Numbered from the stretch's first letter, positions 1 through 11,040 are shown. The stretch is 64,000 nucleotides of DNA from Periplaneta americana (GCF_040183065.1 NC_091132.1:160415602-160479601), one strand, 5' to 3'. Notes: a model not told the origin generated them from the letters alone. Made by a program: numbers and translations.

Positions 1-166
1 AATTAAATAATAATAATAATAATAATAATATTAATAATAATAATTCTTTATTTAAACTGACAGAGTTAAGGCCATAGGGCCTTCTCTTATACTCTACCAG
101 GTCACAAAGTATACAGGCAGTTCAAATTTAACAAAAAGTTAAAGAACAGAATACTAACATATTACA

Positions 167-242
<76 letters not shown>

Positions 243-1200
243 GCATAATAAAATCGACACTAAACAACATGAAAATAACACCATAATAGGAAAAAAAAAG
301 AAAGTAAAATACATTGGAATATAGTGAAAGCAACTCATTTAGTACAAATTGTTAATATGGAAAAACGTAAGGAAGAATATATCAAAATGGAATGTAATAA
401 AATAATAATAAAAAAGAAAAGAAATACGAAAATTAAATAAAATTCACGATAAAAAGGCTATGATAATAAATTCATCAGCTGATAAAGAGAACAAAACGGG
501 GAAAGGAAGGAAACAGAAATATATAGCCTATATTTTTACAAAACTATGGCAGAGAAAAGGGCTTATAACTGAAAGGAATCTAATTCAAAAAGTGCAATTT
601 TAATTTATTTTTGAAACTAGACAATGTCCGACAGTCTCTGACATGTTGTGGTAGAGAGTTCCAGATATGAGCTGCAGAGACGGTGAAAGATGACGAGTAG
701 GATTTTCTGTGTTTAGGAATGGACAGTGTGATATGGTGTCGTGAGTGAGTATCTATTTCGTGATATGAGGACAAATGTTGAAAACGAGAAGCTAGGTAGC
801 TAGGGTTAGAGGTTTGAAGAATATTGAAGAGTAAAGTGAGAGAGTGTATAGTTCTTCGCTCTTTGAGACGGACCCAGGACAGCATATTTAGTGAAGGTGT
901 GATACGGTCAGATCTACGGATGTTGCAAAAAAATCGAACACATGCATTATGAACACACTGTAGTCTGTCAGTCAGTCTCATGTTAAGGTCAGTGTAGAGA
1001 GTGTCACAGTAATCAAAATGAGGCATCAAGAGCGACTGCACTAAATTCTTCTTGAGAAGCAACGGAAGGAAATTTCGAATTCTTTTTAGTGTGTGAGTTT
1101 TCATAAAAATTATTTTACATATGTGTGTGATTTGAGTATTCCAACTTAAGTTTTTGTCCATATAAATTCCTAGATTTTTTACTCTATCACTGTAAGGATA
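1..1200 (-). mobile_element. 3' end of a CR1/Jockey-like non-LTR retrotransposon (5'-truncated)
   Basis: The minus strand encodes the C-terminal part of a LINE reverse transcriptase (580-1161, open upstream to about 1200). It begins with a 'VKNLGIYMDKNLSW' thumb-type motif, continues with an 'RLQCVHNACVRFF' block and ends 'HIWNSLPQHVRDCRTLSSFK', which is the usual end of CR1/Jockey-type ORF2. The catalytic RT core is missing because the copy is 5'-truncated. About 540 bases of 3' UTR follow, ending in a 'taagagaaggccctatggcc' box and an (ATT)n tail at the extreme left. A second fragment of the same family, in the opposite orientation, lies at 21000-21490. The element is dead here. Confidence 0.8.
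167..242. repeat. (AAT)n microsatellite
   Basis: About 75 bases of uninterrupted AAT repeats inside the 3' UTR of the LINE fragment. A second, shorter AAT tract sits at 9-45. Microsatellites of this unit recur at the 3' ends of many elements in the window. Confidence 0.95.
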
Positions 1201-1701
1201 ATAGTTTCACTCATTATCTTGTGTAAAGAAATTATTGTAGATAGATGTAGTTTTAGTAATAGGTCACTGACATATTGACAAGGGTTCATCTATGTTCGTT
1301 ACGATGGTGCTATACTGGGGCTATATCAGGTCTACCACACGTATTTGAGAGCTATGCAAGTAGCTACTTACTTGTAATAAAATATACTTTTTCATCTTAC
1401 ATACTATAATCATTAAAATATAGTAAGGCATTAACAAATTAAGAGGATTTAAGAAAACTGAATCTTGATAATCAATTTAAACCAGCACTCAATGTCAGCT
1501 CTTAAAATTTTATGAAAGAGTAAAAACAGAAGCAGCAGGTAACATAGAAAATGAAGCCAAACATGACAAATTACTCGAGATTTGAAATTTCTTCATCTAT
1601 ACACTGATAGTCTATCTGGTAAATACTGTATGCCCTTATATCATATCTCTAATATTATACATGTCGGATATACAAATTAGAACCAGAGACTTTCAATTTA
1701 C
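1201..1701. other. no recognisable feature
   Basis: AT-rich spacer. If the exon at 1702-1794 is real, this is the first intron of that gene. I see no coding exon or repeat that I can name in it. Confidence 0.5.
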
Positions 1702-1794
1702 CTCTGATAAAGGCTTCTTCTCATCTGTATCAGTGTTATCACTTGTTAGTATAGCCAACGGATCGACCTCAGTTTCCATCTTGATCAAATCCAT
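1702..1794 (-). CDS. first coding exon of a C2H2 zinc-finger gene (rest left of window)
   Basis: On the minus strand, an acceptor (pyrimidine-rich then ag at 1800-1801) is followed five bases later by an ATG at 1794. After it come 31 codons starting MDLIKMETEVDPLAI and ending KKPLSE, then a donor gtaaat (1701-1700). The same layout is found at 37955-38047: acceptor five bases before the ATG, exactly 31 codons, phase-0 donor, MD-IKME...DPL start and acidic tail. That one is the first coding exon of the complete zinc-finger gene. By that match this is exon 1 of another member of the cluster, with the finger exon beyond the left edge. The acceptor before the ATG implies an untranslated leader exon to the right. 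It could also be an orphan exon copied without its fingers. Confidence 0.72.
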
Positions 1795-2117
1795 CACGAC
1801 TGTAAAAGACATTTCAGTATTGACACATATCTGGAGAATGTAAGCTGCTGAAAGAGACTTATTCACAGTGTTACATATATATGTACAAAATATTATTTAG
1901 CTCAAACTTTAGAATTCGTTCTGAACTTACTATATATCACACTAACATACATACAGTATCTTTGGTATTCGTGAGTATGTCGGTATGAATTCGATTATGC
2001 ACATTTCTCATGTTCAAAATAATATCCCAATCCTGCATAAACTCTCTAGGCAAGGTTTGGTTTTGTGGTGCGTGAGACTATAATGCACCACCACCACCAC
2101 CGCCAACCCCACCACAC

Positions 2118-2171
<54 letters not shown>

Positions 2172-2185
2172 ATAATAATAATATT
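2118..2185. repeat. (CTA)n/(AAT)n microsatellite
   Basis: A CTA tract passes into AAT units directly at the 3' end of the neighbouring retrotransposon fragment, preceded by a short CAC-rich stretch. It looks like an expanded 3' tail of that fragment. Confidence 0.9.
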
Positions 2186-2765
2186 GAACTGCCCCCATTG
2201 AGGGCAACCCTTACGGATTCAGTATATCCTAAAAAAAATTAATATACATATGTAAATATAGATAGGCCTATTACATTTTAAAGAAGGGAAACAAAGAAAA
2301 GGGCGTGAAAAATTACAATTGCTATTAATGTGGCACCATGTGATTAATTAGGATTTGGCAGGATTTTTTTAACACAATTATCACAATGTCATCCCTCAGA
2401 GATGTTGGCAGAGCAAACTGGAGTCGAAATTCTTCGAAAAAAGCTCGTATAGTCCCTCGAGCACCTATGAATAACTCAACGTGAATTAAGTCATATTTCA
2501 GCTTGAAATAGTTGACTGTAGGCTCATAGATGGACTTCTTCTCAAGATGGACCTCGGCTGACTGATGACATTCTATTTCAAAACGTATCGTGCGGTCCAC
2601 AATGATGTCCTGTTTAGTGTCAGCATTGTACGCTAAAATATCTACTCGTCTCGTTGACCCATTTTCAGCTAGACAGGATATTTCTTCTTCTACTATCCAG
2701 CCCTTATTTCTTAATGCGGCAGCAATTTTGGATCTTATATGATGTCTAGAGTTCGCATCTCAAAA
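2170..2765 (-). mobile_element. R2/NeSL-like non-LTR retrotransposon, C-terminal endonuclease fragment
   Basis: Minus-strand translation from about 2760 to the stop at 2325 gives one open frame. It begins 'RHHIRSKIAAALRNKGW', continues 'STRRVDILAY...DIIVDRTIRFE' and later 'LFIGARGTIRAFFEEF', and ends 'LINHMVPH'. This arrangement (KGW-V-E-E, R-VDI, IVD-TIRFE, GARGT) is the restriction-like (PD-D/E-K type) endonuclease found at the C terminus of R2/NeSL-group LINEs, where it nicks the target DNA to prime reverse transcription. The reverse transcriptase is absent, so this is a 5'-truncated copy. A 3' UTR of about 150 bases with a 'gttgccctcaatgggggc' hairpin leads into the microsatellite tail. 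The endonuclease residues look intact but the element cannot be autonomous. Confidence 0.75.
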
Positions 2766-3430
2766 TAACGGCGCGCAGGATGTTTAGGGCCTGGAAGTTT
2801 ATTTCCGATTTACTATTAGTAATACGTCATCTTGTTCATTTAATTAATCATTACCAGAGAAAGGTATTGGCACCACGTCTTCATTATGAGCTATGAGTAA
2901 GCCTCAATATTGTCCTCTGCGTTTCAATCAACAGATTTCAAACTAACCTAACCTAAAACCTAATCTGTCACAGATTCGTAGGTGAAACGAGGATTGAGCG
3001 GATTCCGACGATTTTGCAATACAAAATGTTCGAATTATAAAGCGAATTTGATGGAATTTTTTGTGGAGATGCATTTTAAAACTTAAGCATTCTATTGGTA
3101 ATTGTTACAAGTAAAATAACTGTAGAGATATGTGGCAAATTACCTGTGAAATGAAACGTCCAACGTAATGTGAGTGCAAACGTTCTGTTTTCTAGTCAGT
3201 GAAACGATTTTAGTCACATGAAACACACGATACGATGTAATGTGAAGAACGCTGAACTGTTATTAATTCAATACGCACTGAAAAACACTCCGCTGGAGCA
3301 TATAATACTACAATAAACACATAAATTTCACAACTGAACTTTCTTTCGAAGCCCGCCATTATGATACACAATGACGTCCTTCAACTGCCAACGTAAAAAA
3401 CAAAAAATCACTACTTCACGACAGCCACAC

Positions 3431-3816
3431 TCAATCGCTTGCGTTTTCGATCAAATTCGTGCATGCACCGCTTTCCGGATCAATAAAGTTGAGGCTCTGA
3501 TTCACAGTCAAATGACGGAAATTGTTAACATCCAGGCCTTCATATCCCTTCCAGCATTCCGTCATTATTGTGGTTTGAGCGGCGACATGTTTCCGAATAA
3601 CACCAAGAAAAGTATCTTTGTCCCTCTTATTATTCGGACAAATCTCCAATCGCACTTCCTTCGTCTCACGATCTATCATGCCCAAAACCCGAGAACCCTC
3701 CACAATACGACCACCAGCCTAAAATTTCCTACGTCCAATCTTGCATTCATCAATTTCTACTATATGATTCGGCCCTCCAATTCTAGGTTCGTTCTTCTAA
3801 CGGCGATCCACATTGT
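3431..3816 (-). pseudogene. Merlin transposase, DDE-domain exon
   Basis: An acceptor (tttctttcag) is followed by an exon starting at 3816, which continues the reading phase of the N-terminal exon. The translation includes 'GGPNHIVEIDECKIGRRKF', 'IVEGSRVLGMIDRETKEV', 'TTIMTECWKGYEGL' and 'HLTVNQSLNFIDPESGACTN'. This is the ISXO2-like (DDE_Tnp_IS1595) domain: the first Asp is in VEIDE, the second is replaced by Glu in MTECWKGY (usually SDCWKAY), and the Glu after TN-I is present but the following region is cut off. Two stops (after DNVDRR and after GRRKF) and the early end at 3431 make it inactive. Confidence 0.8.
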
Positions 3817-3839
3817 CTGAAAGAAAATAACACTTATAG

Positions 3840-5450
3840 CAAATAAAAGCCTACAAAAACCTAAACTAACCTAACCTAACGCATCATAAAAGTCTAAACT
3901 AACCTAACCTATTTCACTAAACTCCAAAACTAACCTAACCTGTCAATAAAACCTAAACTATCCTAACCCAACATTGCACAGTTTCGTATATGCAAAGCAT
4001 AACAAAAGCCTAAACTAACCTAACCCAACTTCTCAACAAAATACTAAACTAACCCAACCTAACCTGTCACAGATTTGCCTACACAAAGCATAAAAAAGCT
4101 AAAACTATCTAACACATAACAAAAACCTAAAATAACCTAACTTAATCTAAACCCTAAACAAACCTAACCTAACCAAAACCCTAAACTAACTTAACCTAAC
4201 CAAATTTCTAACCTAACCTAACATAAACAAACCTAACTAAAACCCTAAACTAACCTAACCTAACCAAAACCCTAAACTAACCTAACCTAACCAAAATCGC
4301 AACCTAACCTAATCTAAAGAAAACCCTAACCTAACCTCACCTAACCTATCCTAAACCCTAAACTAACCTAACCCAACCAAAATCCTAAACTAACCTAACC
4401 AAATTTCTAACCTAACCTAACATAAACCTAACTAAAACCCTAAACTAACCTAACCAAAATCCTAAACTAACCTAACCTAACCAAAACCCTAAACTAACCT
4501 AACCAAAATCGTAACCTAATCTAAACTAACCTAACCTAAAGAAAACCCTAACATAACCTCACCTAACCTATCCTAACCAAAACCCTAAACTAACCTAACC
4601 TAACCAAAATCCTAAACTAACCTAACCTAACCTCATCAAAACCCTAAACTAACCTAACCTAAAACCCTAAACTAACCTAACCTAACCAAAACCCTAAACT
4701 AACCTAACCTAACCAAAATTCTAACCCAACCTAACCTAACCTAACCTAACCTAACCAAAATCCAAAACTAACCTAACCTAAACCCTAAACTAACCTAACC
4801 TGTCACAGATAATTATGCTTCGTATCATAAAAGTCTAAACTAACCTAACCTGTCACTAAAATCCTAAACTAACCTAACCTGTCACTAAAATCCTAAACTA
4901 ACCTACTTGTCACTAAATCCTAAACTAACCTAATACGTAACGCATCATAAAAACCTAAGATAACGTAACCTGTCACTAAAATCCTACACTAACCTTATCT
5001 AACCTAACCTAACCTAACCAAAACCCTAAACTAACCTAACCTGTCACAGATAATTATGCAACGCATTATAAAAGTCTAAACTAACCTAATATGTCACTTA
5101 AATCCTAAACTAACCTAACCTGTCACTAAAATCCTAAACTAACCTAACCTGTCACTAAAATCCTAAACTAACCTAACCTATCACAAATCCTAAACTAACC
5201 TAACCTGTCACAAATAATTACGTAACGCACCATAAAAACCTAAGCTAACCTAACCTGTCAATAAAATCCTACACTAACCTTATCTATCCTAATATTATTT
5301 CAATGTACCGAAGTACATATGATATTTCCATGCAGATATTCTGCGTCATCATACGATACGTTCCATTATTCTTTCATCGTTATCTATCCTAAGCTAACCT
5401 GTCAGTAAAATCCTAAACTAACCTAACCTGTCAGTAAAATCCTAAATTAA
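3840..5450. repeat. degenerate (CCTAA)n telomere-like array inside the Merlin intron
   Basis: About 1.6 kb made of CCTAA/ACCTAACC words. They are arranged in longer units such as 'ccctaaactaacctaacc' (4140-4800) and 'gtcactaaaatcctaaact' (4840-5280), with recurring 'gtcacagat', 'cgtaacgcatcataaaa' spacers. CCTAA is the complement of TTAGG, the common insect telomere repeat. The array fills the intron between the two Merlin exons, and a shorter piece occurs at 2943-2975. It is too degenerate and too regular in its higher-order units to be a recent telomere insertion, so local expansion of a satellite-like unit is more likely. Confidence 0.85.
5288..5385 (-). mobile_element. SINE 3' fragment within the CCTAA array
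   Basis: Reverse complement of this stretch contains 'gatgacgcagaatatctgca' and 'tacttcggtacatt'. Those words also occur in the same order downstream of a tRNA-like head at 10628-10800. It is a headless copy of that SINE, inserted into the repeat array. Confidence 0.75.
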
Positions 5451-5481
5451 CCCAATCTGCCATAACAGTTCATTTTCTTAC

Positions 5482-5746
5482 CTCTACACACTTCCCTCAA
5501 GTATGAAAACCAATCCGTGATCGTTGATTCCGCTACATCTGGTACATTAGTCTCATCGCACTCCCTTATTGTTTGGGAGTACGAAAACTCCCCACAAAGT
5601 GGACACTCCATATTTGCGGGAAGCAGACCTTTCTCCCGGCACCACTGTTGCGCTTCATTTTCACTATTAATAATGCTCAGCTTTCTAATATTAATACGAT
5701 CCCCTACTGCAGCCATTTCCACAACTACGAATTCCCGCTCGAACAT
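5482..5746 (-). pseudogene. Merlin transposase, N-terminal exon
   Basis: The ATG at 5746 opens a frame reading MFEREFVVVEMAAVGDRIN, with a second ATG at 5716. It then has a 'GLLPANMECPLCG' zinc-ribbon half and 'ITDWFSYLREVCR'. After the codon for R plus one base it stops at a donor, gtaaga (5481 downward). In Merlin/IS1595 transposases the N terminus is a zinc ribbon, then a helix-turn-helix segment, then a 'DW-----REVC' linker before the DDE core. Here only one CxxC is seen and the helix-turn-helix region is missing, so the exon has an internal deletion. The splice phase fits the downstream exon (..EVCR|DNVDRR). I call it a pseudogene because the joined frame also meets a stop soon after the junction. 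Confidence 0.65.
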
Positions 5747-5936
5747 TAGAAACTAGCGCGAAACATTCGTTATGTTATATCGATAGCTATGAATTTATAC
5801 ATTTTAAATACCCGCGTAACCATCCCGCTGCAATATTGCAAACTAGCGCGGAACGTTCGTAATGCCTCGTAAGTTATGTTGGTATGACATGTAAGATGGC
5901 TGGAAGTGCAGGAAGAGAATACGCTCAATCCTCGTT

Positions 5937-7019
5937 CAACCAAATTCTGGTTGGAAGTTTCCGTGCCGTGTGCTGTAGAAAAGCCCAAATAAGTTCAATG
6001 ATAATTATACCGAAGGCAAAAACTTTCATATTTACTGATACATACTTATACCTGTTTTTGACGTATGAAAATGAACACGTAAGCAATGTAACTTCCACAT
6101 ACAGAACTGAGTCGATAGATGTCCAGTGTCCAGAATGTAGAATACACGAGTTCAGTCTTGAAGATCAAATATGCCGTGACCACGGACACCAAGCATAAAA
6201 TATTGAAACCCAAATAAAAACTCCTGTTTTTTCTTTTTATTTATTAGACAATTTTTGTACATTGGTACTATCAATTGTGCTTAAATAATTAACATTTCAA
6301 CAATATGAGACTTGTGGAGAGGGTGGCGTCCATTAACGTTCCTCAAATAAAAAATAAAAAAAAAAAACTCCTGTATAAGCTGCACTCTACCTATGAACAA
6401 CCATAATATACTGTACGTTCTGTCGATGATAATGTAGTGTAGATCTATCACATACATAAGTGAAATATTATGGAGAATATCGAGGAGCCATGTCTAATAT
6501 GAACGCAACATAGATGATATGAATATTAATTTTATGACAGCAAGCAAAAAAAAAGTAATAAAATTTGCAACCACAGATGCCTAGGCCTATAATATAAGAT
6601 TTTTTAGAAGCATTCTGCCTGTTCATTGCACATAAATGAAAAGTCTGGAACCATATAAATATCTTCCATATGCTTGATTTTCGAATATTATAGGTGTTAC
6701 CAGTATTTGTAAGACCAAATGAAGACATTTAAAAAGAGTCCTTGCCAAAAATGTCGATTTTTCAGGAAACAAAAAAACAATCCCCAAGCCCATGTAAATT
6801 ATAACATTGAAATAAAAAAGGTAGACTCTTTCTTCAGGATATAAGAATCAGATATATGATAAACACATTTAAGTATTTAGATATTAGAGACCTATTATTG
6901 AATGTGGGAGCATGTGGGCTATTTTTATATTGAAAATAATGTAAATGAAGATTGTGATAATATTAATTCAATATTTAACATTGTATTGTAATATTAGTAA
7001 ATTATCAAGAAATCACAAC
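5937..7019. other. no supportable gene
   Basis: AT-rich sequence. A 104-codon open frame at 5884-6198 (+), ending in a His/Cys-rich 'CPECRIHEF...CRDHGHQA', overlaps the Merlin end and has no recognisable family. A stretch ending in an A-rich tail near 6370 could be a small retroelement end. Nothing firmer can be said. Confidence 0.4.
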
Positions 7020-8400
7020 ATATATTAATAACTTTCTTCTCCACTGCTGTTATCGGACCCTTTAATATCTACAACATGTGTATTGGTAGTTTCCGTTTCT
7101 GAAACAGGTTGGAGACTTTCAAAGAATCGGCGAATTTCTGGAGACAATAGTCCATACAGTTTTTTCAGGTCCTCCATTTTTCATTGCTTTATCTTCAAGG
7201 GTTCATTGTAAAGAGTGGCAAACATTAGTTCTTGAGGTACTGATACCCTTTTATGGATATGCACTGATCTCCATGGCCCCGAATAACTGTTCCTTACTCC
7301 TACATGTGGGGAGTCTCTGTTAACCTTATACATTCTCAGTTGCTTTAGCTTCAGTTGACATCTACAAGACTGAGCAAAATAGGGCTCCATTGTAGTCTTC
7401 ATGATGTTGAGAAAATCTGGTGTATGAACCCTCTTCACTCAAAAGGTTTTGGATGAACTCTGCAGCTAGCTATTATATCATCCCACTGATTTGGAGTTTG
7501 CACAAAGACAGTTCGTTTTTTCTTTGCAATTAAGAAAAAGTCCTGATCATTTGACAAAAATGCGTGGCCCCTTATGAGGAACAAGTGAGTATCTCGTTTG
7601 AACATTCGAAAACAGTGTACTAGCATGTACAAGAATTACACCATACCAAAATTTTTATTTTAGTCTGGACAGCCGTCTGATATTATAATTAGGACTCATT
7701 TTTTAGATCATTTCTTTCTTTTAGGTGACCAAAGAGCAAAGACATGAATTCATTTTGTCCCTTCTTACCAACTGTTTCATGATAGTTAAACAATGTTACC
7801 TCATCATTTGACAAATCATGTACTCCAAAACAATAATGCTAAAGCTGACGAGAGTTGTAGATTACATTGGATCTTAGATATGGGACAGGCAAATCCTGGA
7901 CGTAATCGAAACTCAATACTGTAGCTATGCCTCTACGAGCTCTTTGTCTGTATGATCGTTTCATGTCATACAGTAGAAAGCCTCTGTTTGAAAGATGTAT
8001 TTGTTTCTGGTCTATGAGTTTGACATTTTTCATCATTGCCTTCACAAGCTTCTATCTGTTGGATCATGGTATCACATATAAGGTTCAGGTATCAGATCTA
8101 GGTAGTACCAAGGAAATATTAAATTTTTCTGTCAAAATATACCAGTAGATATGGTAGGATACTTGAATGTGATGTAACTCCATAAAGATATTGTGCATTT
8201 CTTTAACTGAAAGCGTTTCCAGCACGTACAATTTATGAGGATTTCTCCGTATAGAGTAATGGGACTGCCGGGGTTTTAATGAACTAATATGATGCATAAT
8301 CAGCATTTCAATTTTCTTTCGAACTGCCTTGGGGCGATCAGTGTGTTTATCTCTGGAGTCAGGAGGAGATTTCTGATAGTTCAGCAATGATGCCTATACA
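7020..8400 (-). pseudogene. decayed transposon-like gene of the DUF7869-type family
   Basis: Fragments in several frames line up in one order on the minus strand. They are 'RPKAVRKKIEMLIMHHISSL...SHYSIRRN...FNISLVLPRSDTC' (8387-8085), 'VLSFDYVQDLPVPYLRSNV' then 'FGVHDL...KKGQNEFMSLL' (8045-7700), 'FLIRGHAFLSNDQDFFLI' then 'QTPNQWDDII' (7632-7435), and 'TPDFLNIM...YSGPWRSVHIHKR' (7438-7181). I recognise this series (SHY, PK-DTC, FD-Q-LP-P, RGH-FLPND-DF, W--VI) from a protein family repeated in many invertebrate genomes, annotated in part as DUF7869. It behaves like a transposase but its chemistry is, to my knowledge, not established. Frameshifts and stops make this copy dead. Its N-terminal part is absent here, though a separate copy of that part lies at 25613-26011. 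Confidence 0.6.
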
Positions 8401-8423
8401 GTACGAAGATGCTCTTTTGTTAT

Positions 8424-8790
8424 TTTTTATTTATTTATTTATGTCTATAACAGGGCAAAGCCCCAATTACAATAGACAGTACAGATATTTGTTAAAATAA
8501 ACATAGAATTGCATATAACATGAAAAAAAAAAGAGATAAAACAGATACAAATGCAAGATACAAGTGTAATTACCGTACAAATAATAATTTAAAAAAAAAA
8601 CAAAGAAATAGATACTACCTAAATAAAAGACACATACCTACAGAGATATAAATAAAAAATACCAAATAAAAGTAAATTAGAAGAGTTAAGTATAGATATC
8701 ATAGCCAAAAATGTAAAATTTAGCTATAATTGGCAAATTACAGATTAAATATAACACTATGTTAATATATTCAATATACAGTATTATATA
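8424..8790 (-). mobile_element. LINE/SINE-type 3' end, minus strand
   Basis: On the minus strand the block ends 'ggggctttgccctgttatag' followed by 'acataaataaataaataaa'. A GC-rich hairpin box and a short tandem A-rich tail are how several LINE 3' ends in this window finish. No coding sequence remains, so the family is not assignable. Confidence 0.5.
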
Positions 8791-10260
8791 GTAGGCCTAA
8801 TAGGCTTAATTTATTTAAGAAATTCACTACTACAGAAATGTGCTCCAATTAGTAAGATATCTGATTATAACTATAACATGCAACTAGAATTTAACATATC
8901 ATAAAACCTTTGCTGTATATAACTTTTTCTTGTACATATTGTACGATAACGAGAAATCTAAATCTTGTTTATTTGATAGATGATTGTACGTTCGAAGCAT
9001 TAATAAAAGTGGAGACATTTTATGAGATTATATTTTTGATGTCTGTAAATAAAAGAGAGATCACTTTCTCAAATTTGATTTACCAATATTGAAACTAATT
9101 AGCTGCAGAAGATCAGGGTTGTCCATTAAACCATTTATGGTTTTATCCCATGCCAGCTCATAAACACATTGCAACAAACAGGCACATCTTTGGATATACC
9201 ATCTGAACTTATTCTCACCTTATAATACAAGCTGCCACATATTTCCCTACGTGATTAGTATGTTATTTTTCCTGTACTTGAATTTTCTTAATAAAATCTT
9301 CCTGTCTGCCCTTTCGTTTTCTTTTCTAAAAATTTAATCCACTTCCACCATTACTAGCCATGATGTACAAGAGACTAAAATGGAATGCTCAATGCCTGTT
9401 CATTGTTGCAATGTGAAACATTTAAATATCTATTCAATTTAACGCAATGCTGCCAATAATAATTACATAATGCATAATGTACCCAATCAATCCAGTGCTG
9501 AAAACATTTCACAAAAGAACAACCCATGTCAGCTAACATGGGTAATTTTTGTTTGAAAGCAGAATGGCATGGACTATTTTTGTAGAATCGGTGTTTTTTC
9601 TTATGGCCACTGCACCTGACACAGGTCGTTTTTGGCTTTTAAACACATTTCAGATTGTGGCAAAAATACGCCTTCACGAGATGGTGCTCTTAAGTCATTT
9701 TCATTAAAAATTGACAAGGGCTGTTTTTTGTAATAATGTCATGCTCTACCAGTGACACATTCGATTCTAGCCTTCAGCTATCTCAAAAGCCGCCATTTTG
9801 GATGGAAATTTGAAATGGAAAGAGGATCATGTAGGTACTCAAAATCATGTGAAATTTTCTGAAAAAATCAAAGCCGCAATCCGTTTTGAGATATCTCTAA
9901 TCATTTTCAAGTTAGGTATTTAAAGATAACTGTCATAATGACACAAACATTAGTTTATGCAACTACAGACATTTTTATAAACGTTTTTTGGTCCAAGTAA
10001 TGTTTTGAACTCTATATGTAATTTAGTTAATAATTTATTCCATAAAATATAATGTTGTGATGGAATTAATCAGAATCTTATTGGAATGATAAATAGGCCT
10101 AATAGAGTACTAATTCAATTTAATGATAAATTGATTATGGTACAGTACTAAGGAGGCTTTGGAAAAGTTATTTTTTCCTGCTTTACCATTTAATTAACCT
10201 GTGACAGTTTCATAGGATTGTTGTGATTATTTGAAGCTTTCTTATAACAAATTTCTTGAT
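8791..10260. other. no supportable gene
   Basis: AT-rich spacer. A small hairpin (acccatgt...acatgggt, about 9522-9543) and a few short open frames are visible. None resembles a known domain. Confidence 0.4.
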
Positions 10261-10265
10261 TTTTA

Positions 10266-10612
10266 TGATGGCATTATCGAAAGAGGGAAGAATTGATATC
10301 ATTCTTCATTCTGGTGGGTTTAGCCACAGAAATGTTGCAGGAGACTGGACGAACAGTTCCCTGGACATTGGATTGGTTGGCGTGGACCAGTACAATGGCC
10401 AGCCAGGCCTCCAGATTTAACACTCCTTGATTTTTTCTTTTGGGGTTACATAAAGAGCTTGGTATATGAAGAGAAAATTGAGAATGTGGAACACTTGGAG
10501 AACCATATCATTGAAGCTTGTGCTAAAGTCACCCTGGAAATGCTACAAAATCTTCTCTGCAGAGGGCACGCCATTAGAGGGAACCCAAGAGGTGGAACAT
10601 AAACTGAGACGA
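10266..10612 (+). mobile_element. mariner-family transposase with the middle deleted
   Basis: The start 'MALSKEGRIDIILHSGGFSH' resembles the first helix of Tc1/mariner transposases. Within about 25 codons the sequence jumps into the C-terminal part, read in another frame: 'EQFPGHWIGWRGPVQWPARP', 'PDLTLLDFFFWGYIKSLVYE', 'EACAKVTLEMLQNLLCR' and a stop at the end. In family members about 200 residues, with the first two catalytic Asp, separate these parts; the third catalytic Asp falls in the SPDL-P-D region. The copy is therefore an internal-deletion derivative, joined near 'gttgcagga'. It cannot encode an active enzyme. Confidence 0.75.
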
Positions 10613-10627
10613 TTCGATCCGACACCA

Positions 10628-10800
10628 GGATGGGAATCCAGTGTGGCTTAGTGGATAAAGCATCAGCACATAGAGCTGAAAACCCGGGTTCAAATCCCGG
10701 TGCCGGAGAGAATTTTTCTCCATTCCACTATTTCATTGTACGATGACGCAGAATATCTGCATGGAAACATATATACTTCGGTACATTAAATAATATATAT
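10628..10800 (+). mobile_element. tRNA-derived SINE
   Basis: A box A-like 'tggcttagtggataaagc' and a box B-like 'gggttcaaatcccgg', about 35 bases apart, form a tRNA-like head. A non-tRNA body ('gatgacgcagaatatctgca', 'tacttcggtacatt') and an AT-rich tail follow. The acceptor-stem halves do not pair, so it is a SINE and not a tRNA gene. A headless copy of the body occurs at 5288-5385 on the other strand. Confidence 0.78.
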
Positions 10801-11040
10801 ATTGTATACTATAAATTTAATTCAGTTCATTATAACAAATTATGTTAATTCGAAATATTCCACTATAACTGCAGATTTATCACATTTATGGCACACGTAA
10901 CCAGAATCATTACTAGAAAACTACTTATACTACTACTTATACATATGTTCTCTGCAATACCTTAGCCATCAGCTAAAGTCATCACAAGTTACGGTAAGTG
11001 ACAGACAGACAAGAGAGATTAATCAAGATTCAAGAAAGCG

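Larger units (their letters stand above)
2986..5936 (-). mobile_element. Merlin-type (ISXO2/IS1595-like) DNA transposon, degraded
   Basis: The boundaries are a pair of inverted 20-mers, 2986-3005 and 5917-5936, identical at 19 of 20 positions (core aacgaggattgagcg). They enclose a two-exon Merlin transposase gene and a block of CCTAA repeats. Merlin elements normally have terminal inverted repeats and 8-bp duplications. I could not confirm a duplication, so these 20-mers may be subterminal rather than the true ends. Confidence 0.5.

Noticed and set aside
3371..3820. 149-codon plus-strand open frame
   Set aside because: It is antisense to the Merlin DDE exon, whose family motifs are clear on the minus strand.
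5884..6198. possible small gene with CPEC and CRDHGHQ motifs
   Set aside because: No relatives known, no splice or promoter evidence, and it begins inside the presumed Merlin end.
10628..10710. tRNA gene on the plus strand
   Set aside because: Box A and box B are present but the acceptor-stem halves do not pair. A repeated non-tRNA body follows, shared with 5288-5385, so it is a SINE.
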